From: Lepus europaeus
Taxonomy: Eukaryota; Chordata; Mammalia; Lagomorpha; Leporidae
Length of the DNA: 64,000 bases
Reading direction: 5' to 3'
NCBI RefSeq assembly: GCF_033115175.1
Contig: NC_084840.1
Coordinates: 75,531,179-75,595,178, forward strand
Shown here: piece by piece, positions 38,062 through 48,062 of the stretch
Position numbering within the stretch: position 1 is the first letter of the stretch
Layout: every line of letters starts with the position of its first letter
Program-made: the position numbers and the translations under genes
Notes under the pieces: model-generated
Seen by the model: the letters and a program-made list of their open reading frames with translations, nothing else
Database searches by the model: none
What the model was told of the DNA's origin: nothing

Positions 38062-38390
38062 TTAAAAAAGATTTTAGTTATTTATTTGAAAGAGTTACAC
38101 AGAGAGAGGAGAGGCAGAGAGAAAAAGACAGAGAGAGGTCTTCCATCTAATGTTTCACTCCCCAATTGGCCACAACGGCCGGAGCTATGCCGATCCGAAG
38201 CCAGGAGCCAGGAACTTCTTGCCACACTGGTGCAGGGGCACAAGGACTTGGGCCATCTTCCACTGCTTTCCCAGGCCATAGCAGAGAGGTGGATCAGAAG
38301 TGGAGCAGCCAGGTCTCGAACCAGCGCCCGTAAGGGATGCCAGAACTTCAGGCCAGGGCGTTAACCTGTTGCGCCGCAGTGCCACCCCCC
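38062..38390 (-). mobile_element. C-SINE
   Basis: Antisense copy flanked by ctcacac(a/t)c(t)ttt, ending gcgccgcagtgccacc. Confidence 0.92.
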
Positions 38391-38409
38391 TCACACTCTT
38401 TTACAACTG

Positions 38410-38475
38410 TCTGTGACCAGTGCTGTGGCACAGTGGGTTAACGCCCTTGCCTGAAGTGCCTGTTCATATTCAAAG
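38410..38475 (+). mobile_element. C-SINE 5' fragment
   Basis: Only the head of a sense copy: agtgctgtggcacagtggg. Confidence 0.75.
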
Positions 38476-38671
38476 CCTAGGAAAAACTAGATCATTACCC
38501 AAAATACTCCTATGGAATAACTGTAATAAAAAAATTCTAAAAAAGAAATAAGCTCTTTGTATAAATAATGTAGCTAGTTCTATTCTCTGTTACTCAACCA
38601 AAGTTAAAGTATTTGGGTAAAGGCAATGGAATCCCCATCACAGCCATTACCCTAAGAAAGAACCAGGCATG

Positions 38672-38957
38672 GGGCTGGCGTCCTGGCACAGTGGTTAAGT
38701 CACTACCCACAACGCCAAAATCCCACTTGGGCACTGGTCTAACTTCAGCTACTGCTCCACTTCCAATTAAGCTCCCTGCTAAAGTGCTTGAGAAAGCAGA
38801 AGATGACCCTAGGGTTGAGCCCCTGCCACCCACACAGAAGACCCAGATGGAGTTCCAGGCTCCTGGTTCATCCTGGTCCAGCCCCAGCCACTAGAGTCAT
38901 CTGGGGAGTAAACAAGCCGAGGGAATATATCTAAACCACTGTCTTTCAAATAATTAA

Positions 38958-39000
<43 letters not shown>
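38672..39000 (+). mobile_element. C-SINE with (GA)n tail
   Basis: Sense copy. The tail continues into a GA microsatellite at 38,969-38,999. Confidence 0.9.
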
Positions 39001-39001
<1 letters not shown>

Positions 39002-39328
39002 AAGAATTTAGAAAAAATGAGAGAAAAGAAGAATTAAGATGGCAATAGGTGAGACACCCACAGTAGTACTAAATTGCAAAGTAAGAGAATGCATTGACAA
39101 GGTGCAAAGGAGGGGGCGGCAAGAAAAATAACTGTTTCATGTGAGCCTTGTCACTTTAAGACGAAGGGCTTCTACTTGAAAAATAAAATAAAGCAGCACT
39201 TCAAAATGCTGGTTTGTTGTACAGATGAAAAAGGAAGGCACCGCAGAAGCACCCCAAATCCACAGAAGCAGAACAGCAAGCAAAGTGGTACCTAAAAAGC
39301 AGGACTTTTGACAAATTCTCTGAGGGAA

Positions 39329-39442
39329 TTTGGGGATTTTTATTCTACTATCACTAATCTGGTTTCTAATAAATAATCAAATGCTGTTCAAAATATATTT
39401 AAAAATGCATGCTACTTTTCTATTTTACTTGAAAGAAGTGAA
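39329..39442 (+). repeat. Local direct repeat in the FIP1L1 copy, unit 2
   Basis: Partner of 37,104-37,220 in the same orientation. Confidence 0.75.
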
Positions 39443-39684
39443 CAGGCAACATACTGTGTATATAACTTAGACTTCTCAAATATTTACTGACTTAACTTTT
39501 CCTATGTACTGACGTAAGATTCAATAATTTGTGAAAAGTTTATGCTAATAACCTGGTTCTTAGGAGTAAAGAACAGAATTATTTTAAGAAATTGTGGCAT
39601 TTTAATGCTGGGGAAAAAGAAATGATTTACACTTAAAAGATGTTAAAAACACTACATAATTTATCAGTTGTAAAAATCAGAACA

Positions 39685-40008
39685 CTGGGGCCAGCACTGT
39701 GGTGTAGTGGGTGAAGCTACAGCCTGCAGTGTCGGTATCCCATATGGGCGCCAGTTTGAGTCCCGGCTGTTCCACTTCCAATCCAGCTCTCTGCTATGGC
39801 CTGGGAAAGCAGTAGAAGATGGCCCAGGTCCTTGAGCCCCTGTACCCAGTGGGGAACCTGGAGGAGGCCCCTGGCTCCTAGCTCCAGATAAGCTCAGCTA
39901 CGGCCATTGCGGCCTTCTGGGTAGTCAGCTGGTGGATGGAAAACCTCTCTCTCTCTGCCTTTCTTAACTCTGCTTTTCAAATAAATAAATCTTTAAGGAA
40001 AAAAAAAA
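39685..40008 (+). mobile_element. C-SINE
   Basis: Sense copy from tggggccagcactgtgg to poly(A), in the intron between the LPGAID and proline-rich exons. Confidence 0.93.
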
Positions 40009-40279
40009 GACTTCAGAAAAATAACTACTAAATTCCAAAATATAGATGAATAGACATAATATATATATAAACCAAAATTTAATAAGAGGAAAAAAAAAAC
40101 ATAAAAAAATCAAAACACTTTGGACATTTTCTAAAGTACTCAGAAAAAGGACTAAAGCTGGCAGTTTCACTTCCTGGAGCTCCACTTTAATTATCCAGTT
40201 TCCTCATATCAGTCTTTCACCTGAACACAGAGGAACTGCCCTTCCCCCAGAAAGGCCACATTAAATACAGCTCAGTCCA

Positions 40280-40640
40280 TACAGTGAGCTACCAGGGAGA
40301 CACTGGGCCACATCTTTAAGTATATGGGAACACTCAGGTGGGCAGGCACGCCACAGGAAGAGATGCTCACTTCCCTCTGGAGGGAGTTCCAGTCCTAGCT
40401 GTGGTTGATTCCAGCTCCCTGCTACTATGCACCCTAGGAAGCAGCAGGACATGGCTCACGTAGCTGCGTCCCTGCCATCCATGTGGGAGACCTGGACTGA
40501 GTTTTTGGCTCCCACCTCCAGCCTGACCCAGCCTAGGTAGCTGTAGGCATCTGGGGAGTAAACCAGCAGACTGGAGCGTGCTCTCTTTCTGTATGTGTAT
40601 CTCTGTGTTTCTCTCTCAAATAAATATTTTTTAATAAAGA
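40280..40640 (+). mobile_element. C-SINE, old
   Basis: Diverged sense copy: ctgcgtccctgccatccatg and ggggagtaaaccagcag. Confidence 0.8.
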
Positions 40641-40694
40641 TTTTAGTTTTTAAACAAAAATATCTGAGATCATAAATGAAGAAGGAAAAGCTTT

Positions 40695-40998
40695 AGGATC
40701 GGCATTGTGGTGCAGAGGGTTAAAGCCTGGGCCTACGGTGCCAGCATCCGACACGGATGCCGATTCGAGCCCTGGCTGCTCTACTTCTGATCCAGCTCCC
40801 TGCTAATGTGTCTGGGAAAGCAGAGGATGATGGCTCAAGTCCTGGGGCCCATGCGCCCACATGGGAGGCCTGGAAGAAGCTCCTGGCTCCCAGTTTCGGA
40901 TCAGTTCAGCTCCAGCTTTTGTGGTCATTTGGGGAGTGAACCAGCTGATGGAAGACTTCTCTAACTCTTTCAAATAAATAAAATAAATCTTAAAAAGA
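40695..40998 (+). mobile_element. C-SINE
   Basis: Sense copy from ggatcggcattgtggtgc to aaataaaataaatct. Confidence 0.92.
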
Positions 40999-41097
40999 AA
41001 CACATCTCTCCATTAAAAAAGAAAAAGGGAAAGCTTTTGTAATAAATTTAAGAGTGATTGGCTCCATATTTTAAATCTCTTTGCAGCACCTAATATA

Positions 41098-41205
41098 TAA
41101 GGGGATCTTCAAAAAGTTCATGGAGAATGCATGTGAAGAATAAACTATGCATAGATTTCAAAACTCCTCTTGTTTTTCCACAACTTTTTGAATTCCACTT
41201 CTAAC
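41098..41205. mobile_element. Palindromic MITE-like element
   Basis: Left end cttcaaaaagttcatgga and right end ccacaactttttgaatt are inverted repeats. Second member of the family seen at 13,052. Confidence 0.6.
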
Positions 41206-41276
41206 ACATCACCACAAATATGTATTGAATGAGGCAGAGCATACACAGTCCTGCAGCTGATGTCTAAATACTCAAC

Positions 41277-41370
41277 CTGAATGTTGCTATTTTCATTCGC
41301 CCGGCGCCGGCCTTCTACTCGGCTAATGGTGATAGTCTGACCAATAACGTCGATTGCCCCAGGTAATCTC
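41277..41370 (-). CDS. FIP1L1: FIP1L1 middle exon (LPGAID exon)
   Basis: This 94-bp exon begins one base into a codon and encodes [20 protein letters not shown] and then [11 protein letters not shown], as in the human protein. The acceptor is ttgcag and the donor is gttgag. The incoming phase fits exon 3 (phase 2) but not exon 4. Confidence 0.94.
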
Positions 41371-41518
41371 CTGCAACATACAAATACAAGAAATTCAGTT
41401 TCACCTAGTTAGAAGGTTTAAAAGTATTAAGTGACAAATAAAAACTAAAACCTTTTGTAATATATTCTCAACTAACATGAAGTTCACAACATACTTTGCA
41501 CTGTTACAAAAAATCTTT

Positions 41519-41863
41519 TTCTAAGATTTATTTATTTGAAAGGCAGAGGTGGGGGTGGGGGGGAGAGGGAGAAAGAAAGAGAGAGGGAGAAAGAGAGAGA
41601 GAGAATCTTCCAACTGCTGATTCACTCCCCAAATGGCCGCAGTAGCTAGGGTAGGGCCCAGCCAAAGCCAGGAGTTTGAACTCCATCCAAGTCTCCCACA
41701 TGGGTGCAGGGGCCCAGGGACTTAGGCCATCATCCCTTGCTTTCCCAGCTGCATTAGCAGGGAGCTGGATAGGAAATGGAGCAGCCAAGATTTGAAGCTG
41801 TACCCATTTGGGATGCTGGCACTGCAGATGGCAGTTTAACCCATTATACCACAACATGGGCCC
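41519..41863 (-). mobile_element. C-SINE, old
   Basis: Antisense copy with a G-rich start and GA tracts, inside the interval where FIP1L1 exons are missing. Confidence 0.9.
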
Positions 41864-41870
41864 TAAAATT

Positions 41871-42490
41871 GTTTTATTAGTATACTAACATACCCAGAAA
41901 CATCATAATGAGTAAACTTTCATTGCTTGTATAGCTTTTTGATAGCCTCCACCTGAATTTATCTTTACAGAACTGAATTAGTCTATGTAGACAGATGAAG
42001 TAAAATTTGTTAGCCACCACTAGAACACAAACCATAGTTCTATTAGAGAAAGTTTGAAAAGTGCCCACAAAAGCTTAAAAAGAAGTACTGCTCATTTTTA
42101 AATACACAGGATATCTTCCTTAATGATATATTCCAAGCATTAAAAAAAAAAGGGGGAATTAATTCTCCATTTCTGATAACTTGGTTTTAGATAAAAACGT
42201 CAAGCAATTGAAACACCTGTTCTACCTCCAATTGTACACAAAACCTCTTTAGAGTTTACGTACAGGAAGATAGGGAAAAGTTAGTCTACTACAAAATAAT
42301 GCTGCAAGTTTAACAGAGAAATATATTAAGTTAAATTTTTTAAAAATTAAAATAATGTCAAAAGCTATCTGTAGTTGAACAGAGAAGTGTATGCAAATTA
42401 GATTCATTTCTCTTTATCTTTCAATTCTAAACAATTCTGCTTTTACTACTTTACAGAGGTAAAATAAATTACAGCTCTGAATCATAACTA
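41871..42490. other. FIP1L1-copy intronic DNA without exons
   Basis: Searched on the minus strand for the acidic SDSDSDDDEDD exon and the Fip1-motif exons; none seen. Confidence 0.5.
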
Positions 42491-42504
42491 TTTAAAATTT
42501 AGTT

Positions 42505-42821
42505 TTTATTTATTTATTTATTTGACAGAGTTAGATAATGAGAGAGAGACACAGAGAGAAAGGTCTTCCTTCCGTTGGTTCACCCCCCACATGATCGCTA
42601 TGGCAGGCACGCTGTGCCTATCCGAAGCCAGGAGCCAGGTGCTTCTTCCTGGTCTCCCATGCGGGTGCAGGGCCCAAGCACTCGGGCCATTCTCCACTGC
42701 CCTTCCAGGCCACAGCAGAGAGCTGGACTGGAAGAAGAGCAACCAGGACTAGAACCCGGTGCCCATATGCGATGCTGGCGCCGCAGGCGGAGGATTAACC
42801 AAGTGAGCCACGGCACCGGCC
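42505..42821 (-). mobile_element. C-SINE
   Basis: Antisense copy with target duplication taaaatttagtttt. Confidence 0.95.
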
Positions 42822-42840
42822 CTAAAATTTAGTTTTAATG

Positions 42841-43045
42841 ACTCCAACTGCCTGCTAATACAGCTGTGGAAATGGCCCAAGTAATTGGGTTCCTGGCACA
42901 GCAAAGTGGGAGAACTGGATTTGGTTCCTGGCTCCCAGCTTTGTTCCCAGCCCAGCCCCTGGTAGCCTCAGGAGTCTGGGGAGTTCATTAGCAGATAGTT
43001 GTTCTATCTCTTCTGCCTAGCAAGTGAAAGCTAAAATAAAAAAAG
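42841..43045 (+). mobile_element. C-SINE, 5'-truncated, old
   Basis: Sense 3' half: ggcccaagtaattgggttcc, ending in gctaaaataaaaa. Confidence 0.75.
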
Positions 43046-43373
43046 CTAAAGGGAAACACATTTTTAAAAATCTTTCACACTGAAATTTAGGCTATGGGAC
43101 TCAATGTTTGCTCTGAATAGCAAACTCTGTATGATCTATTTAGGTGACAGGTGACCAGTTTTCCGGAAGCCCTTGCACATGCTATGTCCTCGCCTCTATT
43201 TTCTCCCACCTAATTCCTACACGTGCTTTCGATGGCACCCGATGAAAATGTCTGAAGGGTGTAGCTCACACCCAATACTAAAAGCGATGTTAAACACTGA
43301 CTCTTTCTAAGTGAACTGTGAAGTTACAAAGATTTTAAACAGGAAAGTAACTGGACTTCGAGGTCTATGTTAC

Positions 43374-43431
43374 CGGTTTTGGTACGCCATTTTCAGCGGC
43401 TTCATCTTCAACCCCAGATGGAGGATTAGCA
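43374..43431 (-). CDS. FIP1L1: FIP1L1 exon 4
   Basis: This 58-bp exon completes a Ser codon and encodes [19 protein letters not shown], matching human [20 protein letters not shown] with conservative changes. The acceptor is tttgtag and the donor is gtaaca, a weaker match at position +5 than its neighbours. It ends in phase 0, which is incompatible with the next exon present here. Confidence 0.92.
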
Positions 43432-43532
43432 CTACAAACAGTAACATAAGTGCACATGTCAGATACCACGACTCAGAGAGGCAGAAAAAGTTAACTGAAA
43501 AATAGATCTTAGTAAAAAAAATAAATAAATAA

Positions 43533-43657
43533 GACTGAGCGGGAGGAGGAAGAGGGGTGGGAATGTGGGTGGGCATGGTGGGAAGAATCACTATGTTCCT
43601 AAATTTGTATTTATGAAACTCACGAAATTTGTATTCCTTAAATAAAAGGTTTCTTTG
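43533..43657 (+). mobile_element. L1 3' end, strongly 5'-truncated
   Basis: G-rich tract gggaggaggaagagggg, then attccttaaataaaagg. Same terminus as the L1 at 18,650-18,780. Confidence 0.85.
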
Positions 43658-44009
43658 GGGAAATAATTAGGGGGGGAGGGGGGGCGGGACTGATCATACT
43701 AGTATTTAAGGCACGTCTATTAAAGTTTCCTAGAATTATTGTCCCCACTAGATGGTAAAATCCGCCTATCTTATTCTCTATTATCCTTAATACCAAGCCT
43801 GAAAACAAGCAGAACAAAAATGCCTTCACAACTTAATACAATTTAATGATCTGAAATTTGATGATGGCTATAATTCAAGTTTTTCTTCTGATGAACTGTA
43901 AACCTGATTATTTTCAAAGACCAGGTAACACATGAACTTGTCCTTTCACAGTAAAACTGATACGTAACAATAAAACATCCCCATTCCCCTAAGACTTCAG
44001 CGCACAGCC

Positions 44010-44175
44010 CTTAACTAACATATAACACTTCTACAGCACCATAATCTAACTAGCTTCCCACACTTTAAATACGAATTACTGATTTGACAGTGGGAGTTAG
44101 CCATTGCCTTACTTTACAGATGGGAAAACTAAAGTACAAAGCAACAAAGGGATTTGGCCCTAGTCTAAGAAATAT
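44010..44175 (+). mobile_element. MIR, diverged
   Basis: Core tttacagatgggaaaactaa followed by gggatttggccc. Confidence 0.65.
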
Positions 44176-44699
44176 TGAGTAGCATTTCTAAGAAAAATGA
44201 CCGGATATTGACAAGTTCGGAGCTCTTTTAATTACATTTCTGCTAATCTCTTCTGAACTTCCTATCAAGCAGTTTCTTTATACATCAATTTAATCTCTAT
44301 AGTGGCATTTTAAACAATCTCCAACTAAAGCAAAAACAATAAAAACCTATGGGATGAAAATTACTTATAAAACAGTGCATTTGTGAACCTATACCTTGTA
44401 ATCAATTTACTTTATTTTCCAACTGAAGAAGTGGGTTATGAATAGTTAACAGATTTCATAACTATAAACTATGCTAATCCAAATTTTGTGGTTGGGATCA
44501 GGGTCAGGAACTGTGGTGACACCATAAAACTCAGCACTAAATGAAAAACATAGGAAGTGTATCTAGGAAAGGAAGAACGCTCAAGTTTCAGCTCCTCCTC
44601 AGCTATTCCCCTTTCCACTTCCCACCCGACGCATCCACTGAGGGACACAATTACATCGGTTTGGTGGGTTCAGCACAGTGCAGCTACCCAATTCCCAAA

Positions 44700-45300
44700 C
44701 ATCTGCACTGCCCCAACAGGAAATCTCAGCTGTACTGGCAGCCACTCCTTTTCAACCCTCTCCTAAAGCCTGCCAGCCACTATGCACTATCTCCAGATCT
44801 GCCTATTCTGGACACGTCACATGCACGCTGTCCTCGGCCACGGGTCTCCTTCACCTAGCGTGATGTTCTCCAGGTGCTCCCGTGCTGCTACACGGTGCGG
44901 TACTTCACTGTCCTTTTCACAGCCCAACAGTATTCCGCTGCACAGACATACCACACTCAGCCTGTCACTCATCAGTCCTCGGGCTGCTTCCGTTTTGTTT
45001 TTTTAAAATGCATAATGCGGCTATGACCACTGACGGACAGCTTTCTGAGCTGATACGTGTTTTCATTTCTCTAAGGTATCAACCCAGGAGTGGAACGCCT
45101 GAGTCACACAGTAACTCTGTTTAACCACTGGATCAAACTACCAGTCTACGCTCCGAAGCAGCTGCACCTCTGACAAGCCTACCAGCAGTGTGCTGGGGTT
45201 TCAGTTTTGACACAGCGTCACCAACACCTGTTTTATCTGATTCCAGCCACCCCAGGGTGTTCAGTGAGATGCTCTCCGCTTTCTGAATACAAACATTCTT
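44700..45300 (-). mobile_element. Ancient L1 in FIP1L1 intron 3
   Basis: Antisense L1: cagtattccgctgcacagac, gtgttttcatttctctaag and accaacacctgttttatct. Old and heavily mutated, with CpG substitutions. Confidence 0.7.
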
Positions 45301-45840
45301 TAAGGTTCCCATTTTTACCACCCTGTCCTACATTATAGGACACCAGTGCATTCGGTCAGGGTAAAGTCAGCAAGAGTATGCGTGAGTTGTTCTGAAATTT
45401 AAATTTCTACAAATGCCACACCTCCCTGATAATTTGACAGAATCAGTCTTATAACATGTTAACTTTCAACTTATATACAAAGCACTGAAGTCATAACAAG
45501 GTGCATTAGACTATCAAAAATATTAATAGCTTATAAAAGCAGTAATCTTCAGAGTTCCTCAAAACTCCTGAGGTTAAAACATCTTCCTTAGTTTAATGAC
45601 TACACTGTACATTCTGCTACTGAGCTCACGGACGAGTAGTTACTTAATAGGAAAACCTAGTCAAGTCTAACTTTAAAAACCGTCCTCCGAGCTGCTACCA
45701 AGTGGAACTGGTCTAAGAGTAGGCCTTGTTGTCAGAAGAAAGTCTGACAGACTCGGCGACCTCCAAATGCTGTCAGAAGTCATTTTGACAGTTTGCTGAT
45801 GGACTCACACAATGTGTGTACAAGATCAACAGGCAATTGC
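45301..45840. other. FIP1L1 intron 3, proximal part
   Basis: No repeat or exon recognised. Confidence 0.5.
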
Positions 45841-45846
45841 ACTAAC

Positions 45847-45886
45847 CTGGTATTTTCTTCTTCTGGCCTTTCAACTTCATTTTCAT
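45847..45886 (-). CDS. FIP1L1: FIP1L1 exon 3
   Basis: This 40-bp exon encodes DENEVERPEEENT plus two bases. The acceptor is ggtag and the donor is gttagt. It lies only 92 bp downstream of exon 2. Confidence 0.93.
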
Positions 45887-45978
45887 CTACCAAACAGAAT
45901 AAACAAGCGAGTAAGTGAAGACAGCACTCTTACAGATCAGTCTCACGCAAATCTGAAGCGGTCGTCACAAGCACTAAC

Positions 45979-46023
45979 CTAGGTCCTTGGCCAAGTCACT
46001 GTGCACGTGCACGTCCCACGGGC
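45979..46023 (-). CDS. FIP1L1: FIP1L1 exon 2
   Basis: This 45-bp exon continues in phase 1 and encodes GPWDVHVHSDLAKDL, identical to the alternative human segment as I recall it. The acceptor is tttgtag and the donor is gttagt. Confidence 0.93.
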   Translation of the reverse strand, partial: ARGTCTCTVTWPRT

Positions 46024-46539
46024 CTACAAACACAGCAGAGTTAGATCACCTTACAATCCCTCCACCAGATACACCCTTACGGGACACCAGACTTCACAGA
46101 TACAAAGTTACACGTTCACACTACAAAGAACGTCACAGCGCCGCATCTTGACAGAGGAGCAATTTTTTTTAAGACGTTTATTCCAGTTAGGTCACTGAGG
46201 AGCTGCCTGGTGCCCAATGGACACCTTTACTATGCGACGCTGGAAACCATCAAGAATGTACGTTTTAGGAAAGCAAAAGATACAAACTTTCAAACCTCGC
46301 GAAACAGACGTGGGGCCCTGTGGCTCCACTAAAGTTAAACAATCCCGATGTCAAGTCACCTTGCAAGAAGCAAGCACAAGAGAAAAACAGATTAACACTG
46401 AACAAGGTAGGCCAAAAAGGGCCACGCGGTGCTTCCACAACGTGAGTTAATGGGTCCCTAAAAAAAAACGCACAACGTCAGCTTACACGGAGACGTCAGG
46501 GGTTTCTTTACGGGCCACAACCTGGGTCTCCGAGTTGAC

Positions 46540-47330
46540 TTTAGAAGCAGGACCCCGCCAGCGAGGCGCGCCGGCAGGTGCACCCCGCACACGGCAGACG
46601 GCAGCGTCTCCGCACCGCCTTTACTCAGCCAGACTTGCACAGCGGCTGTCCCCCAGCGGCGCGAGACTCCCCGGGGGTCTCCCGGGTGGGCCCCGCAGCC
46701 AGGCCGCCGGCGACGCGGGGCCCGGGGCCGCCAGGCCTCAGTGCGGCCTCAGGCCGCGGGGGCGGCGCGGGGCCGGGCGGGCCGCCCCGGAGACCCCCGC
46801 CGAGGGACAAGGGACAGGAAGCTCCGTACCGCCATACAGCCACTCTTCCTCCTCGTCCCCTCCGGTCCCGCCGCTCAGTTCCGACACAAGGCGGTCCACC
46901 TCGCCGGCCGACATGGCCGCCCGGCCGCCCCTTCACGGCGCCAATCAACAGCCCCCAGCCAACCCCCTCCCCAGCCTCGCTGCCCCGGGGGCGCGAGAAG
47001 GGCGCGAACCCGTCGGCGAGCGAGCCAAGGAAACACGAGACGCCAATCCCGGACAGGCGGCCGCGGCGGCGGAGGCGGCCAAGGCGAGGACTTCAGCACC
47101 GGCCGCCTGCGCACGCGCAGCAGCGTCCGAGCAGCGCGGCGTCTATAGATGGCTTCGCTTCCGCGGCCGCGGCCGCGGCCCCACCCCTGGCCCGACTGCG
47201 CCTGCGCGCTGCGCGTGGCCCCGCCCCCACACAGCGTCGCGCTTGGTCTTCCGGCGTGGCTTCCGGGCGGGCAGGCGCACTGCGCCGGCGCAGCTCCCCT
47301 CCCCCGCCCTGCCTTCGCCTAGGAAGACTT
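46540..47330. promoter_or_regulatory. CpG-island promoter of the FIP1L1 copy
   Basis: About 800 bp of very GC-rich, CpG-dense DNA surrounds coding exon 1. Upstream of the ATG are NRF1-like palindromes (GCGCACGCGCAG near 47,109; TGCGCCGGCGCAG near 47,281), GC boxes (CCCCGCCCCC near 47,219) and ETS-like TTCCGG repeats near 47,250-47,266. There is no TATA box at a typical position. CpGs have not decayed, which suggests recent arrival or germline hypomethylation. The long plus-strand frames here are composition artefacts. Confidence 0.85.
46830..46914 (-). CDS. FIP1L1: FIP1L1 coding exon 1
   Basis: From ATG at 46,914 the exon reads [13 protein letters not shown] and then [11 protein letters not shown], with donor gtacgg. 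Human FIP1L1 has E where this copy has D at residue 7. It encodes the acidic N-terminus implicated in poly(A) polymerase contact. The exon lies inside a CpG island. Confidence 0.95.
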
Positions 47331-47339
47331 CCTGTTCTC

Positions 47340-47511
47340 CCCTGTCTGTGATGCTTTGTCTAAAGCTTTGATTTATCTTAAAGGTTTTTGTTTATCAGCC
47401 TTAATACGCAGTTGTTACCTGTCGGTCCTCTTCTGCAAAAGAAATCATAATCCGTCCTCTAGGAATTAACGATTAATAGTCTTGAGAAATTAATTTTAAT
47501 AGCCAACAAAA
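47340..47511. other. FIP1L1 upstream flank up to the junction
   Basis: Base composition falls from GC-rich to AT-rich. The block appears to end at 47,511, where AKR1C-derived filler begins. Confidence 0.5.
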
Positions 47512-47622
47512 GCAAATTATCTTAATGACTTAGATATAAACAGACATGCCTGTGAATGAAGACGACTGCTGCCTAGGACCACAAGGTTGTTGGAAATGCC
47601 TTAATCTGAAAAGAAATGAAGT
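47512..47622 (-). repeat. 111-bp fragment of AKR1C intron 8 at the insertion junction
   Basis: Matches 53,936-54,046 in the same orientation with about two mismatches in 111 bases. It lies immediately inside the right 71-bp repeat and next to FIP1L1 upstream sequence, so it looks like filler copied from about 6.4 kb away. The older paralogue near 20,950-21,060 is inverted and more diverged. Confidence 0.9.
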
Positions 47623-47627
47623 AGTAA

Positions 47628-47698
47628 TATACTAATTCATTGTTATTATATGGACATAACAATTATATAAACATGTGGATGCTGATGAATTATACTCA
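47628..47698 (+). repeat. 71-bp direct repeat, right copy
   Basis: Exact copy of 32,142-32,212 in the same orientation. Sequence on the two outer sides differs, as expected for duplicated target sequence or templated filler at an insertion junction. Confidence 0.93.
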
Positions 47699-48015
47699 TA
47701 GGTACATTTATTGACATATATAAGTGATAGAACAGGCAAAATATTTTGCTGTCACATGGATATTCAAGTCTATGATTTTATTGTAAAGCTTTTTACCATT
47801 CTGAGGTAATGGAAAAAAAGAATGACCACATCCACATAGCTTATTTTAAATATTTTATATTTTTCAATATCATTACTATTAAATATTCTTGTAACTCTTT
47901 TGATGTGTGTTGAATTTTTACATTAAATTTTTATGTATGGATAGAAAACAGCTATATTATACCTATATCTATAGCTGTATCTATTTCTATATCTATCTTT
48001 CTTTCTCTTTATCTG

Positions 48016-48018
<3 letters not shown>

Positions 48019-48062
<44 letters not shown>
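48019..48062. repeat. (TA)n(TG)n microsatellite
   Basis: About 20 bases of TA followed by about 24 bases of TG, preceded by tatctat-type tetranucleotides. Confidence 0.95.

Larger units (their letters stand above)
37678..46914 (-). pseudogene. FIP1L1: Partial FIP1L1 copy with internal and 3' exons missing
   Basis: FIP1L1 is the Fip1 subunit of the nuclear pre-mRNA cleavage and polyadenylation specificity factor; it binds poly(A) polymerase, CPSF30 and U-rich RNA. Six exons in the parental order match human FIP1L1 as I recall it: 1 to 4 (46,914-43,374), the LPGAID exon and the proline-rich exon. All have open frames and splice sites. The exons expected between 43,374 and 41,370, including the Fip1 motif (WRKPGADLSDYFNYGF in human), are not visible, nor is anything after the proline-rich exon. 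Exon 4 ends in phase 0 while the LPGAID exon needs phase 2, so joining them shifts the frame and gives a TAG after 15 codons. Skipping exon 4 restores the frame. The parent gene is elsewhere, on human 4q12, away from AKR1C. It could be a segmental duplicate or an assembly chimera. Confidence 0.85.

Noticed and set aside
41371..43373. Remaining FIP1L1 exons (acidic SDSDSDDDEDD and Fip1-motif exons)
   Set aside because: Searched by eye on the minus strand through this interval and the other intronic parts; no matching text with splice sites was found.
46535..47371. Long plus-strand open frames of 257-278 codons
   Set aside because: They lie in the CpG island, overlap the FIP1L1 exon on the other strand, are Arg/Pro/Ala-rich in two frames at once and show no domain. 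They are a composition effect.
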